64,000 bases of DNA, from assembly GCA_037903475.1 (NCBI GenBank), contig JBAJFG010000172.1:3836001-3900000 (forward strand), given 5' to 3'. Source of the stretch: Ancylostoma caninum. Its lineage: Eukaryota > Nematoda > Chromadorea > Rhabditida > Ancylostomatidae. Both the position numbers and the translations under genes were made by a program. A model generated the notes under the pieces. That model was not told the origin of the DNA. It searched no databases and saw nothing but the letters and a program-made list of their open reading frames with translations. Positions 22,716-35,574 of the stretch are shown piece after piece (the stretch's first letter is position 1; every line of letters starts with the position of its first letter).

Positions 22716-24869
22716 ATCGTACACTCCTCCTGTCGCTACAGCACTGAAACACCAAAATCTGCCTCAGTAAACTATTTGTTTTAATTCAACATAGATTGTG
22801 AGAAATCCCTTAACCATCGAAGCCGTCCACTTGTTGTGGAAATCACGGAAAGACAGAAATGTTGCGTCTCGTGAGGGGATCTGATGATCTCGTTCTCGTC
22901 TGAAGCCAGTATTCTATCACAAGAGTTCGCAAGTTCAGCGTTCGATCAATATAAATGCTAACTTAGGTATAGTCGCATTTCAGAAAGCAATCGATAATTC
23001 CTAAATTTTCCTCTCGCAAGAAAATATTTTCTTCAGCTCGCCTCAGCTTGTGTGTGTACTCCAGCTCCAAGTTCTACCTGACGTGTCCTAATCATTTGGT
23101 CTAAGTCTTCAAACCCTAATATCACCGCCCCTCCTGATCTTCGATAATTCGAAATTGGTACGAAGGGCCCATTACAACCGACGTCAAAATACGTACCCTA
23201 AATGACAGCAACATTGACCAGTTTGACACGTGGCTACTGCTCAAGCTGTAAACTGCGGTCTGGCCCATCCGAGAGAATCTTTTCTGTCCAAATGAACACA
23301 TGATGCCTAATAGCATTTCTACTTCGTATCCGGAGACCCCCGCTGCGTTGAGCCACGCTTTTCTTTTCTCACGGTACATACACTTTCACTCCTTTCATTG
23401 TCTTAGAACCATTCAAGGCCGTCCGCCAACCCATGGAATTACTGTCCCATTTACAAATCACAAGAAAAGAATAATTCTCCATCATCGCTCATCCATAACA
23501 AGATTTACAATGCCTCACACAATTTTCGATCTAATCTCAAATCGGTTTTTCGAGTTTTGAAACGCCTCTGTAAGCCTACAGCATCAATTGTAATGGTGAA
23601 TGTGAGTCCTGATTGTTTTACTGCATCATGGCCTTGACGTGGAACAATCCTTGCATAGCTGCACCCGGAGGGTTGCAGAACTATTGAGTGCGGAAACAAG
23701 TTCATAAGCTTCTAACAACGAACGTTACTCCTTTGTTCCATCGGTAGGTTATCAGCATGGTACTCACACCTTCCGAAATCTCTTGTTTAAAGGCAGCACG
23801 AGTCGAAATCCTCGACTCGGACCTGAGCTGCGAACCCTAAAGTAGGCGTCGCGCACATCACGAATCTGCAAGGAACACACACAGTAACGACTTACCTGCA
23901 GAAAACGGCGAACTGCCGTCGCGTGCACGCCCGGTCGGCTAGTGCTTCGGAGGGCCCGACGTGCCAGCTTACGCATTTAAACGCATGCGGGCTGCTACCG
24001 ATTCCCTTTCTCCGTGCTGGGACCCATTTGCGCAAGCAGGGCGCCGCCGGAATACTCGTCCGCGCACGGAAGGCAGCATCGCGTTTTCCCGGCTCTCTCG
24101 GGTGTTTCACGCGATTTCACCACTGGATATGAGCAATACACCCCCAAAAACCCCAAAATCCGGCGATATCACAAACACGATGGTTTCGACGGGTGCTGCC
24201 TTTAATTGTGTAACTTGCTTCTGCTGTTTTTCTGCCTCAATCCTTCACTCCGAAACGTCGAGCTACTCAAGCATAACAGCTAAATAAAAGCACATACAGC
24301 TAAATTCCTGTTCAGCACCTTGCTCAGAGAAAACAATTTCTCAAGAATTTTGGCGCCCCGAATGTGGAGCAGTGCTTCGTTTTTATTCTTTTTTTTTTCG
24401 CTGTTTTTGCTCAAAGGTCGATAAGGATATGTTTGCTGGAGTTTTCCTATACGCTGAGCACGAATATAATGGTCACTCTGTATCCAAATATTGAATTATT
24501 CATTTTATCGAATTTTTCACAAATTTTGCTCAGGGGTCGGTGACCACATGTCTACAGGATACTGAGATTTTCCCGTACGCTGAACTCGAATATAACAATC
24601 ATTTTCCACCCGTTCACCTGTTTATTTATCCATCGATTCTATATGTTTTTCGTTACTTTGGCCAGTGATCTTTAAGACATTTATACTGAGGTTTTCCGAT
24701 AAACTCAGCAGAAATATGATAACTATTTTGAAAGAATATCTCGACCTATTGACTTTATCGATTGTTTGCTCGCCTCTGCACATGGACAAATGAGAATATG
24801 TACGCTGGGGCATTGGAACACACCACATATACAGCCAATCCCAAATATGGCGAGTTGCCACGCCTGCGG

Positions 24870-25330
24870 CACCACTTGCGGAAAATCAATAAATCAATAA
24901 CAACTCCGCGTATGGTGGCTGTTAGATTCGTGATCAGCGTGGTGAAAAACCCCTGTGGGTACGGTTCCGCTAAACTTACAGCACAAATTGTGAAAAATCA
25001 ATAAAATCAATAAATCAATAATCCGCGGTGCAAAGTGGCCCTCAGATTCGTGATCAGCATGGTGAAAAACCACTGTAGGTACGGTTTCGTTAGACTTGCA
25101 GCACAAATTGTGATAAATCAATAAAATCAATAAATCAATAGCCCGCGGTGCAGAGTTGCCTTGAGATTTGTGATCAGCCTGGTGAAAAACCCCTGTAGGT
25201 ACGGTTTCGCTAAACTTGCACCACAAATTGCGAATAATCAATAAAATCAATAAATCAATAATCCCGCGGTGCAAAGAGACCCTCAGATTCGTGATCAGTG
25301 TGGTGGATTACCCCAGTATGCCTGTTTCGA
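24870..25330. repeat. 120-bp minisatellite, about four units
   Basis: The motif TGATCAGCxTGGTGAAAAACC recurs at 24931, 25051, 25171 and 25291. Units are separated by AATCAATAAAATCAATAAAT tracts and GCGGTGCA. The period (120, 120, 121) is a multiple of three for the first units, which explains a 126-aa repetitive minus-strand ORF. There is no other sign of coding. Confidence 0.85.
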
Positions 25331-25399
25331 TTTGGATTGGAGCTGAATTAAGAAAAATCGATAAAATCGATCGATAAATCGATATCCGTATCGATACTA

Positions 25400-28200
25400 T
25401 CCAATGAGTAATGTCCTAGGCCCTCCGCCCTATTCGGATGGTCTCCCATGTTTCCAAGGCCCCTGCTCCACCATCTTGCTCACAGGTGCATTCCTGTCGT
25501 TTGAATTTGGCGCCACGCGCGCTGTCCAGATTTTTGAAAAAAAGTGTCGTAAGCGGTTCTATGTTTTATATATAGATAGGATGTGTCAATCCTCTCCCAA
25601 GAAATGGTTTCAGTGATCCCTAATCAAAGAACATTCACTCCTACGCTAAGAAGTATTGGAAATCGCGGGAAAAAATGTCGGAGACCAGTTTTCTCCTCTC
25701 CGGAAGAAGGTTTTGGTGGTTTTGAATCCACAAACACTCAATCCTTAGCTAAGGAAAACGAATAATCGCACTTGAAAACATCGAGGACCAGTTCTCGCAC
25801 TGTGCAAAGTCAACTGCGAAGGTGCAAAGCCAATAGAGATTCTTTCCTTCACTGATGAATATCAAATTGGCACCCAAAAATAACGGGAATCACTTCTAGT
25901 CTTTTGCGAACTTGTTCGCGACGGTGCAAGAAAAAGTTAACCACTCTTCCGTTCCAATGAACGCCGAAAACCAAATCCAGAGCTGGCGAAGACCAATTTT
26001 TCCTATGTAGACTTGCTGCCGGTGCTACACAAGCAAGTGCCACTATTTCAGGCTATTTGTGCTATTTCAACGTACAAAATTGTTGAGATTCGGAGTTCTG
26101 CGAGTTTGGGCGACATCATAAATAGCGGTTGCATCTGCAAATCGGTGAATAGTAGTTAAAGCGGTAACGATCATTAAAACACAAGATAGTGGAAGACAAG
26201 TTAATAATCAAATGAGAAGTGATCTCGATCCGCGTAACATCGAAAATTTTTCCGGTTGATCAATGTCCACTCAAACATCTATCATACGTTCCGGATTCAT
26301 CTATGGAACCTTTCAGAAACGATTCATACACATAGAAGGCTGCACTGATCAAATCTTGCGAAGCGGTGTAGTCGAGTTTATGTAGGAGATAAATCAGAAG
26401 AGAATACCACTGGTATTAACCAGTAGGTTCAGAGGCAGCCGACCAGAACGCACACACAAAACAATTTATTAAGAGTAAAACTGACGGCAAAAGAGACATG
26501 GTAGTCCCAATAGGCAATTGTCAAGTTAAGGCCACTGAGATGTTGTAGTTGTCCTTTTATGGGGCGCCTTCCCGCCAACTAGAGATCCAAATGGGTATAG
26601 ATCAAGGCAAAGATCAAGAGCTAAAGGAAAACACCTCAGAATAGGAAAAAAACACAAACACAAAGCAACTAGAGAAATACAACCAATCTATGTACGTCTA
26701 AACGAATAGATAAACATCCTTAGAATTTAATCTCCGTTCTTCATTGGGATCGTCTGTAATATTAATTTAGAATGTCTCGCGTCTCACTTAGTGATACGCT
26801 TTGCCAATGTGATCAGAACCTTTGTTAGCAAAACAAAACAGACACAGTTGTGGGATGGACACTCTTGGTCCTTCGAGAAGTAGTAAGACATGATGTCTCC
26901 CAGATCAGCAATACAAAAATGTATTAGAAGTCGGCTCCTCGCTATGAGTCATCTTTTTGTTTGAAGTGAAAAAAATTGAACCTATCATAGTAGGAGCTCA
27001 TTATAGTTGTTGTAATGTGGCTCAGCTGACGAGATGTGAAGCGTGACGGCAAGGATTTTTGAGAGAGACTGTACATTCGATGTGTGCGGGTAATCCGTGG
27101 CTAGTAATAATTGACCCGTATAGGCAATGTGTTCTCTCCTTTTAAACATCTTTTAATATAGTATAAGGATATATATAGTATAAGGACGAAAGAACAAAAA
27201 TTCAAGAAGCTTGTCTGCGACAGGATCCTAATCCTGCACCCCATGTCCAGTGTCTTTCCCACTCAGCCACTCCGTTTCTGGGACAAAGGTGCTGCAGCAC
27301 GTATAGCAGTGCGATGAAGTCGCTTTTTTGTAGCTCGTGACAGAAATGAAATATACTGTAACACCTCCCTCTGCGAAGATTCAAGTCAGATTGGTTCCAT
27401 TCCCATCTGCAAGCCTGTTCTCTGGCACTTGCCTTGTACGCGAACTATTTAGGTAGGCATGATCTCCATGGGTTTGAACGACTAGTTAAGGCGATAAGCC
27501 TCTCATTGTCTAACAGCGAGCGTTTCACAATGGTATTTTTCTCGGATAACGTCGTAAATATCCAGTGGTTGGGCAGCTGTTTTACATGCTCAAAACCGCT
27601 GCACTACTCTCAAATACTTCCGTAACAGTGGAAGTGCATAAAGCTAATCTATCGATTGTGGTGAATTGTGTGTGGTTAGGGGCGTTATACAACTTAATTT
27701 CATAGTGTTTATGTGAATTTTGACCGTTTCGCATCTCGCGTACTTGTAGGCACAGATATTATGGAAGAAAAAATCCTGCGCGTACTCTCATGAGCCTCTC
27801 GAAACCGATCTTTGAGTGCTTTTGAGAGCTTTTTCCATGAAGGCGTAGGAACTGCTCAAGAGTAATCATATGACCTACGAGGATAGAACACTTCTTAAAG
27901 CAAACATCTAAATGAAGTAATTTTGCTGGGAGAATCCAATTGCAATGAGGTGGTCATCCTACTTCATAAACGTAACGTAATAAATTGCGTTTTTTCAAGT
28001 TGGCGTCTTTCTTCTTAAGCCTAAAAACTACGTGAATCAATATCTATAAGAGACCTCATGATTATAGAAAAAGGAGTGCGCGTTCGGGTGGTATAGGACG
28101 GGAAAACAGTAATGTGGCAGAAAAAATGTGGCTGAAAAAAAGCACAGTGGCTCACGTTAACACCCAATATTTGCGGCCTTCGCTCAAAAAACAAAATTGT
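25400..28200. other. Gene-free stretch within the Kunitz cluster (except the SINE at 27190)
   Basis: Only short ORFs without domain signatures or convincing splice flanks. AT-rich sequence, with no repeats beyond those listed. Confidence 0.5.
27190..27440 (-). repeat. tRNA-derived SINE (copy 3)
   Basis: The minus strand carries GGAGTGGCTGAGTGGGAAAG and GGATTAGGATCC (a degraded B-box). It has the same body as copies 1 and 2 (CTTGAATCTTCGCAGAGGG, TGCTGCAGCAC) but is more diverged. Confidence 0.65.
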
Positions 28201-28251
28201 TTATCTCATAACTAAAGAACATTGGTACTACCGTTGTGAACTGTACTTGCT

Positions 28252-28941
28252 TTATATGTTGTTATTAAAGGGGCGACAAGCTTTCTTGCATTCTTGCTCA
28301 GTCTTGAATCTATTCTTATTGCCATCACATCCTCTATAAAACATTCTCGTGCAGATATACCTTGGTCTGTAGAACGTCCACCTGGAAACAAATATGTCAG
28401 CAACAAATCTGTTTTAGCACCTATGACAAAATTTTTCACGATAGAAATGAGGATTGATCCAAGGTAGGGTGCGGGCCTAATCACAAGACAAAAATAAAGT
28501 ATCAATATTATACTCATCACCATATAAGGATGAGTATTTTGACATGAAAGCAAACTACATTGCAAATGTGCAGAAAGAGTAGGAAAGGATTTCGGCTAAA
28601 GCTGCTGACAGTATAAGGCGGAAGCAGATCAATGTTTTCAAGTATTTACATTACAAGTAGTTAAAATTTGAAGTTCTCTACGAGCAGATCCGATGCCTAC
28701 AGCTCCATTCCATTCTCTTTTCGATAACTTTTTATATTTCAATTGAATGGTAACCATACCTTATTCCACCTTTTCTCTTCTTGCATGGTCTCCCCTCATC
28801 GACCGGCAGGCGACACCTCGCCTGCATTGCTTGCATTGTTCCAGTAGCTGGAAGAAAACACTCATTTCTGCTGAAATTAGTAAAAAGACAAATGTTCTAA
28901 CCTGTGAGGAGGCAGAGGAGGAATAGTGCGAGGAGCTTCAT
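28252..28941 (-). CDS. Secreted single-domain Kunitz inhibitor (cluster member 4)
   Basis: Exons are 28941-28902 (MKLLALFLLCLLT), 28847-28760 and 28381-28252, with phases 1 and 2, giving 85 aa. Cysteines at 25, 35, 53, 61, 74 and 78 complete the Kunitz pattern. The residue after the second Cys is Lys36 (trypsin-type P1), and the core CTRMFYRGCDGNKNRF is identical to that of the gene at 17640. The C-terminus is extended (RPFNNNI) and exon 2 holds a small MQAMQA duplication. Upstream sequence (GGAATAGTTG, CTATTTTATG, GATATTCCTC) parallels the 17640 gene, so the two are close tandem duplicates. Predicted secreted; the target is unknown. Confidence 0.92.
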
Positions 28942-29584
28942 GGTGGTAGAGTGGAATAGTTGTTTCCTCTCTATTTTATGACAACCGCACTTGTATTTGG
29001 CATTATTCCACTTTCGTGGATATTCCTCTTTTGTTCACGATTTGGAATATAACACTGATGCTGGAACCACCAATTAAAATAGGTTATAATGGATAATTTG
29101 GCTATGCGAATCTGGTTTTATTTAATGTTGACGTTAATCTATGTTCTTGTTTCATTTCCCGATGGTGAAGTCTAGTCGAGATACTTACTACACATTGGGC
29201 GAAAATAACCAATGGCAGCAATAACCAAGGCTAAAAGAGTGCAGTGAATCATCGCGAGTTTAAATTTCGAGGGCACGTTATTGACCACTCGCTAATTATT
29301 GATATTATAGTATTTAATTATATTCTCTCGTATGCTGTAGACCTATCATTCAGTACATAAGGTATCGCCAACATGAGTACGTCTTTCTATAACGGAGCAA
29401 CATTAAGGTCTCAATCCTTACAGAGTCCCTAAAGAAATTTTTTCGACATATGAAAGCATCATCAGCTAAACGCATAAGGATATTCAAATCAGATTTCAAA
29501 TCTTCTCATCGTTTCCTGGTCTCCGCCATCTATCTTTTCAGTCACAGTGTTTAGCACACCGTCATATAATAACTAATCTTTTTT

Positions 29585-29698
29585 TAAAGTTATGGATACA
29601 ATGGATCGTGATGTACGAGATTCACATACAAAGAAACGTGGAGGAAATGAGAACAAATTTGATACCGAAAAGAGCTGCAAGAGAGCTTGTTACTGAGA
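29585..29698 (+). pseudogene. Orphan Kunitz exon 3 fragment
   Basis: Aligns with exon 3 of the gene at 19475 (TATGGATACAATGGA, CTACGAGATTCACATACAAA), but the Trp codon before the third Cys is TGA. A one-base insertion then breaks the frame before the GGCGGN core. The end (GCTTGTTACTGAGATG) is still recognisable. No matching exons 1 or 2 were found upstream. Confidence 0.75.
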
Positions 29699-30606
29699 TG
29701 TGTTTGTTGCCGTAAACGTTACAATTGCAATTCACTACTCCACAATTTTGGAACACATAACTGACGCGGAATAACGGCCAAGCTATCGACACTGTGTGGG
29801 TCGAAAGTGTCGGCAAGCTAGAGCTAGCTAGCTAGGTGCGCGATTCGTTTGCCAGCGAGCAGTTTCCACATTGACGGTTTGATTCTTAATTTTTTTCATT
29901 TTGGAGAGGTTCGAAGGGAGGGATCAATTTATAATAACCATAGTGTTGTGTTCCGTGTTGATGCTTCTTTCCAAGCAGTGCTTTGTAAACTCTTGCAAGC
30001 ATCTTCTTTTCTGAAGTTCTTCTCATTTCCGCCACATCCAGCGTATGTGAAAGTGACACATTTTCCATCCTTATATCCATATCTGAAGAAAATAAGAACA
30101 CTATGTTCCCTGCGAGCATTCGCTAATACGCCTTAAACACATCCTGCTGATAAATTCATGCATAGTCAATTGGGGGGGAGAGGGGCCGGAGTTCCGGCAT
30201 GTGATAGTGGTAGGATAGTGGTAAGAGGTTGTATAACTGAATCCTCCCGCTGATTCAGCCAATGGTTTAAAATGTTGAAGAAGCTATAGTGACAGCACTA
30301 CACATATGTACATTTTTTTTCGGAATCGATCTACTCTGGATGTAGCCATAAACATTCGACCACTTAGACGTAAGCACATCGTATCACATATGTAATAGAG
30401 CTTGTAAATGAGCCAATAATTTTCAGCAATGATTCTAATGCTATTACTGCATTTCGATTAATTGTAATTCATGAACGACTAGCTAAGGACGCATGTAACT
30501 GCATTTAGTCCCTTTAAGCATAAATATGCATGCGTTATGCCTGCTGTACCGCGTTTCCTTTTGTTTGTTTTTTGCCTTTGTCGATCGGCTGTCTATACCA
30601 GGGATC

Positions 30607-33342
30607 CAGGGCTGTGCGTTACTAACGTAACGAATTAACGCATTAACGTGTAACGGCCATTTTTGGCCTTACGAAGCGATCTAACGAATTAACGAAAACC
30701 CTCAAAAATCTGTTAGGATCCATTTCGTTAGTAGACCAAATAGCCTCTACACAACTTTCTCGTGATGTTAAGCAGATTATATGCGTTTACGGACATCTAA
30801 TACCCAGCCTCGTTTCTTACCAATCGCGGCGGGCGCAGGGAGTGATCCTATCTAGGACCCTCTGCAGGGGTGCGATTCATTAACGCGTAACCTTTGGCTA
30901 CGGCCTGGTTTGAGGCCGGTGTGGCGCTAGCTGCGATTCACGGGCGCGCGGGTTGGTCACTGGCAAGTCACCGACGGGCCAATTCCAACCTAACTCTGAA
31001 GGTCCGGCTAGCAATTGGTTAGGCAGTTAGCAGTCGGAAAATTTCTTAGAAAATTACTTTATTTCGATTTAATTGATTGCCACTAGCTCACAGCTCACCA
31101 ACTGCTTTCCGAGCCTAATGCCATTTTCTGTCACACAATTTTTTTCTAAAACTGGCTGTTCATGAAAAAATAAAATTTTTCACGAAAAAACTAACCTAAG
31201 CACGCAGTGATCTCATAGCTAGCAAATTCAAGGCGGAGATTTTCGATTTTTTTAAACTGTGAGTAAAAGTGAAAACTTTAGATAAAACTCATAATATTAG
31301 AAGTTTGATGAAGTCGCTAGCAATAGAAATGCAGACATTTGAAATTCAACTGGAAACCAGGATACTATTGTGATGATATCAGAAAAGAAAATGTATTACA
31401 GGAGGTCAGGTGTGGCGTCCAAGTAAGGTTCATATTAAATTTCCATAAATTTACGATAATGAAGGGGGTTGTAAAATCTGAAATAACTGTTGACGTTCAC
31501 AAAATAAATCTGGTTTTTTGAACTGTTCATCCATTCGTGCAACCGAAGGCCCAATATTTCAATAATTTGTTCACACATATATACGTTTAATAAAGTGTAT
31601 TATTGGAGCAATTGAAAAAATGGAATATTTTAGAAATTATTAATATTTGAAACAGTTCTTGGTTTTTGAATCATTGACGAATTCAAATGTATTTCAAATA
31701 GTCGAATATTCCCACGTAAAACGCACGGTAAGTGCCTCACTTCAATACAGAAGTTTCAACGACTATGTACTATTACTAAGTGTGTAATATTTAGGTACTA
31801 ATTACGAAACTATGTAATAGAATATGGGAAAAAAGTGTTTCGACAGAAATATGGGGAGTCAACAAGCCGTTATTGAGGGGCTGCTGGCTGGTTAACAACC
31901 TTAACCTGCGTGCAGGCTAATGCATCGCAGGTTGCATCTGCCCTGTGGTTACGCTAGCCAGCTGGTTTACTAGCCAGCGGCTAGCGCGCTAACCTGGTCA
32001 GCGTTAATGAATCGCACCCCAGGAAGCAACGTTGGGAGGCAATCTAATTGTGCAATGAAAGGGTGTCAGGTCCTGGAAAAGCCTTAGAAGAATTCTATGG
32101 ATACCGTAGGACTGTAAATGATTTTTAGTCTCACTCAGAGCAGTATGCTGAAGGACCACCAGGCCTAGTCGATCCAAAAGGACCGCAGCAGAGATTCGAC
32201 AGATGACCTCAAGCAGAACTTCTTCTGCTGCAGGTCTTCTGATGCCCTTCCTATCTTGCTGGAAGCTCTAAACTTATCTGAGTAGAATTCTGTCATCAAA
32301 TGTTTTGTAATCGTCTCTTATTCGTATTACCAGCTGCTTGAATCTGGCCTGCCACGCCCTCCATTAAGTTGGGTATTAGATGTCCCGCAACCAATCATAT
32401 GCATGCATGAGCGCGACTGTGTGTAGTATGCCATAAGCCTAAGGCGTCCGGAAAACAATCTTTCACGAACATTTCATTATCCTTGCTTTCATGAACTAAA
32501 GCCATAGCAGCGGGTATAGCTGCATAGTTGTTGAGGTTAGATATGCTAATGAGAACTTTCACGAATCTGTAACTATCTCAGGAAGTGGATGGATTCTTTG
32601 CGCAGAAACCATGATTCTCTACTGGTCCTTTTGAGCATTGGAGGAGCGATATTAATATCTCGAAATTTCGTCATGTCAAGATGTTACAAATAAATATTTT
32701 CCGCACCCGCATTTGAGTGCGAGCATCTCTTCTCAGCAGCAGGCTTGATCGTGTCAGATCTAAGAACCGACTTGACTGTAGAAAACTTGGAAGAACTTTT
32801 TGCACCATAACATACTTATACTGGGATTCTGAAGTACGCCTGCACGCCATGTCCGTTGAGACTCTCACTTTCTCTGTGAAGCCTATGATTTTGAGAGTTC
32901 TCAGCCGTCCTTGTTGCCGAAGATTTAATGGGAAATTTGTGAAGCAAAATAACCCCACTATTAACGAAAGGCGTCTCTACCATTTGTCGTTTTTCAGTGG
33001 TCTGACGACGGCCTATGTTTATTTGCCTGTATGCATTAAAGAGAAACTATCATTTTTCAATGTTTTCGTCCTGCTATACCGTACTTCCAGAGCCAGAAAC
33101 AAACAATGTTAGCATTTGCTTCAATTTCTTGTTGAATCTACAGCCTACTTACTTTGAATGTCAGTTAGGGAACTGGACTGCTCGTTACAGCTGGTGAAAC
33201 TCGACCAAAGTATTAATAAAACCGTCCTCTAACGAACTAATGGATTAACGGATTGACGCATTAACGCGTAGCGGCCACTTTCGTCCTAACGTGACGATTA
33301 ACGTATTAATAAAATCTGAAAATTTTCCAACGCACAGCCCTG
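30607..33342. mobile_element. hAT-like DNA transposon (2.7 kb) inserted in Kunitz pseudogene exon 2
   Basis: Ends are CAGGGCTGTGCGTT and AACGCACAGCCCTG. The flanking octamers CAGGGATC (30599-30606) and CTGGGATC (33343-33350) form an 8-bp target duplication with one mismatch. Subterminal regions are packed with TTAACG/TAACGAA motifs, as is typical of hAT ends. Interior ORFs (for example 32717-33112) show no transposase motif that I recognise, so it is probably non-autonomous or decayed. Confidence 0.85.
30867..32020. mobile_element. Nested 1.15-kb inverted-terminal-repeat element inside the hAT-like element
   Basis: The left end GGGGTGCGATTCATTAACG is mirrored by the right end CGTTAATGAATCGCACCCC with no mismatch over 19 bp. 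GC-rich subterminal parts contain GCTAGC-type repeats and the centre is AT-rich. No clear target duplication and no coding sequence. Confidence 0.72.
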
Positions 33343-33469
33343 CTGGGATCCCATGATGCTTCCGCAACTGCAATATTGCTTTTTAGCATCATTCGAAATA
33401 ATTGTTGAGAATAGCGATGCGCTCACTAACTAAAAGGCAAAGCATGAACAGTAAAAGAAACTTCATAGT

Positions 33470-33960
33470 GCCCAAAGCAAGAACTGACATAGAGAGATCC
33501 TGCTGGAACAACTCGATTTATATTGGCTTAGTTTATATACAGCAATTTTCCTCACAGAGTCCTCACAGTAAAAAAAATCTACCGGTTTAGAGGCTGTTTC
33601 CAATTTGGGGCGATTAGAGGGGGATATGAACTTTTCTACACACAATTTTTTCACCACTTATCTTGACAGTGCAATTTTTCCGGATCGTGCCCTTTTCACA
33701 ATAGGTGTTTTCGAGCAATGAAAAAGAGTTGGGATGTGGGAGTGGGGCTTAGTAAGGTGCCTTACAATACAAAAATCATGCAAAAGCCATATACAGCTAT
33801 TAATATACTCGAAGTCATGAAATGCTGGACATGATTATTTGCAGGCTACCTTATCGAAGTTTCGAGGGATCTCCAGCACGGATAGCTTGAGAATAGGCTT
33901 TTTGACAGATAATTGGGCTCGCTTCTACGCAAATGATTAGAAAAATGATATTTGGTTTTC
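33470..33960 (-). repeat. Left arm (5'-flank part) of a large inverted duplication
   Basis: This flank of the pseudogene matches, in inverse orientation, about 35575-36060 upstream of the intact gene. An example is the pair GAATAGGCTTTTTGACAGAT and ATCTGTGAAAAAGCCTATTC. The full left arm runs on to about 29955. The spacer between arms is ~33960-35575. Confidence 0.8.
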
Positions 33961-35574
33961 TAGCAAGCTACTGATTTTCTAGCAAGCTGTTTCTCGGACG
34001 GATTCTTATTAGTAATGCAATTGGGTCATGTACGTTAATAGGAAGGGGTCCTTTCAGGATCTAGATATCACTAACCTATCCAAAAAGGAGACAAACCATC
34101 GCAACTCTTTTGGAATTTTTTGTCCTCTTCTTGTCAGCAATTTGAGTAATCCGTAATGATTTTTTTCAAAACATATGTACCATTATTGTTGATTAATACG
34201 CTCTTTTGTCGAGAGTAATCATGGGAAAACTCTCAAATATAAGGCCAACACAGGCAAGCATATGTGGGCCTCTGCTGCTGCGAAATTACGGATATCGGCA
34301 TGCTACAGTGTCAACCGTGTAAAAAATGGACCATTCGGACTTTGAAATTCTCATATGTTCCATATAATCTCTGGACCTGTTCCCAACAAAATATCCCCCT
34401 TTCAGGCTTCTGAATCATCTCATCCGCTGTGAAACTTTCAATGAACAGACCCTACTCAAAAACGATGTGTGCTGCTTTTTCAAGTGTAAACCTATCAAAT
34501 TCAAGGCTTCTGGGAAAATCTTTATGCAACACTGCATTGGTGCCAATGCTTTTTGATTTGATCAAAAATGTTTACTCTGAACCGACTTATGGGGTTTCAA
34601 AAAACAAAGTGAAACTGCCCCGGAACTTTTGCGCGCACCTAATAATATGCTCATGGAACATTGCCCTAGCACCATTTACCTCCTCTTTATTAAAGCTTGC
34701 GTGACTTAGTTGCACCACTTTTTGCCATTCATCAAACGGTAATCTTTATCGGGTACCTACCAAATGCCATTAAAAAGCAACCTACGAGCTTCAATACCTC
34801 CAATGCGCAAACACTAATTATGAGCCTGTCTTTTTTATACTCTGAAGCTACTTAGTCGTACTGTGCATCATACCGTACTATTGCTGACAAGTTGGATGTA
34901 CTATTTAGGTGCAGAAATAAATGAATAAATAGAATATCAGGCTGAGGAGAATGGTTTTCCTGGTGGACTGAGTATTCATTTTTCAAATCCATAACACTAC
35001 ACCAACGCATGGGTAGAACGTCGATTCTCTCTCATCAGGACTGCTAGAGCGTACATACACGCTCAAGCCCACGAATTCATCAGTCCTATCCATACTCGCC
35101 TTACAGACTGTATCAAAATAATTGGGAGATGGTGCACGTGTGGTGATCTACTCGGCCGGATCCTTGCCGCCGCTGCGACGTCGCTGTCCCATTTACACCT
35201 AGACATGGGCTCCTATCGCCAACGAAAGCCTCAAAGCCCTTTTACTGCCTTGAGACAGAAAAGGCTGTTAGCTAAGTGAGTGACTGCTGAGTGCGTGGAT
35301 CTGATGTGATGCTTGCTCTAATCTATGTATATACAAGAAAACGCGACGATTCACAGCTCGACAGCTCCTCGCTCCTCGTCAAAACAGTGGAGACTGGCAC
35401 TCAGTCAGGTCGCACGAAATAGGTGCTATGATGCACCGTCGCATTTGAACTTTTCATTAGTCAGTGATAACTTCTGAACCATTCTAAATAATCATAGAGT
35501 AGCAGCCCTTTCCACTTGCCACATCGCAGCAGTAAAGATGGTTCAGAAACAATAGATGCTACAGCTGTGCTTAG

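Larger units (their letters stand above)
29955..33466 (-). pseudogene. Kunitz pseudogene interrupted by a hAT-like element
   Basis: An inverted copy of the gene at 36066. Exon 1 (33466-33427) still encodes a signal peptide (MKFLLLFMLCLLV). Exon 2 begins at 33367, is cut at 33343 by the 30607-33342 insertion and resumes at 30606. In its distal part both domain cysteines are lost (the first is a Tyr codon, the second is in an A-rich altered stretch). Exon 3 starts at 30082 (YGYKDGKCVTFTYAGCGGNE) but a deletion removes the final Cys and the stop. It is clearly dead; the intact relative is 36066-36554. Confidence 0.88.

Noticed and set aside
23122..23379. 85-aa minus-strand ORF with YREKRKAWLNAAGVSGYEVE
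   Set aside because: Protein-like composition but no recognised family and no convincing acceptor or donor.
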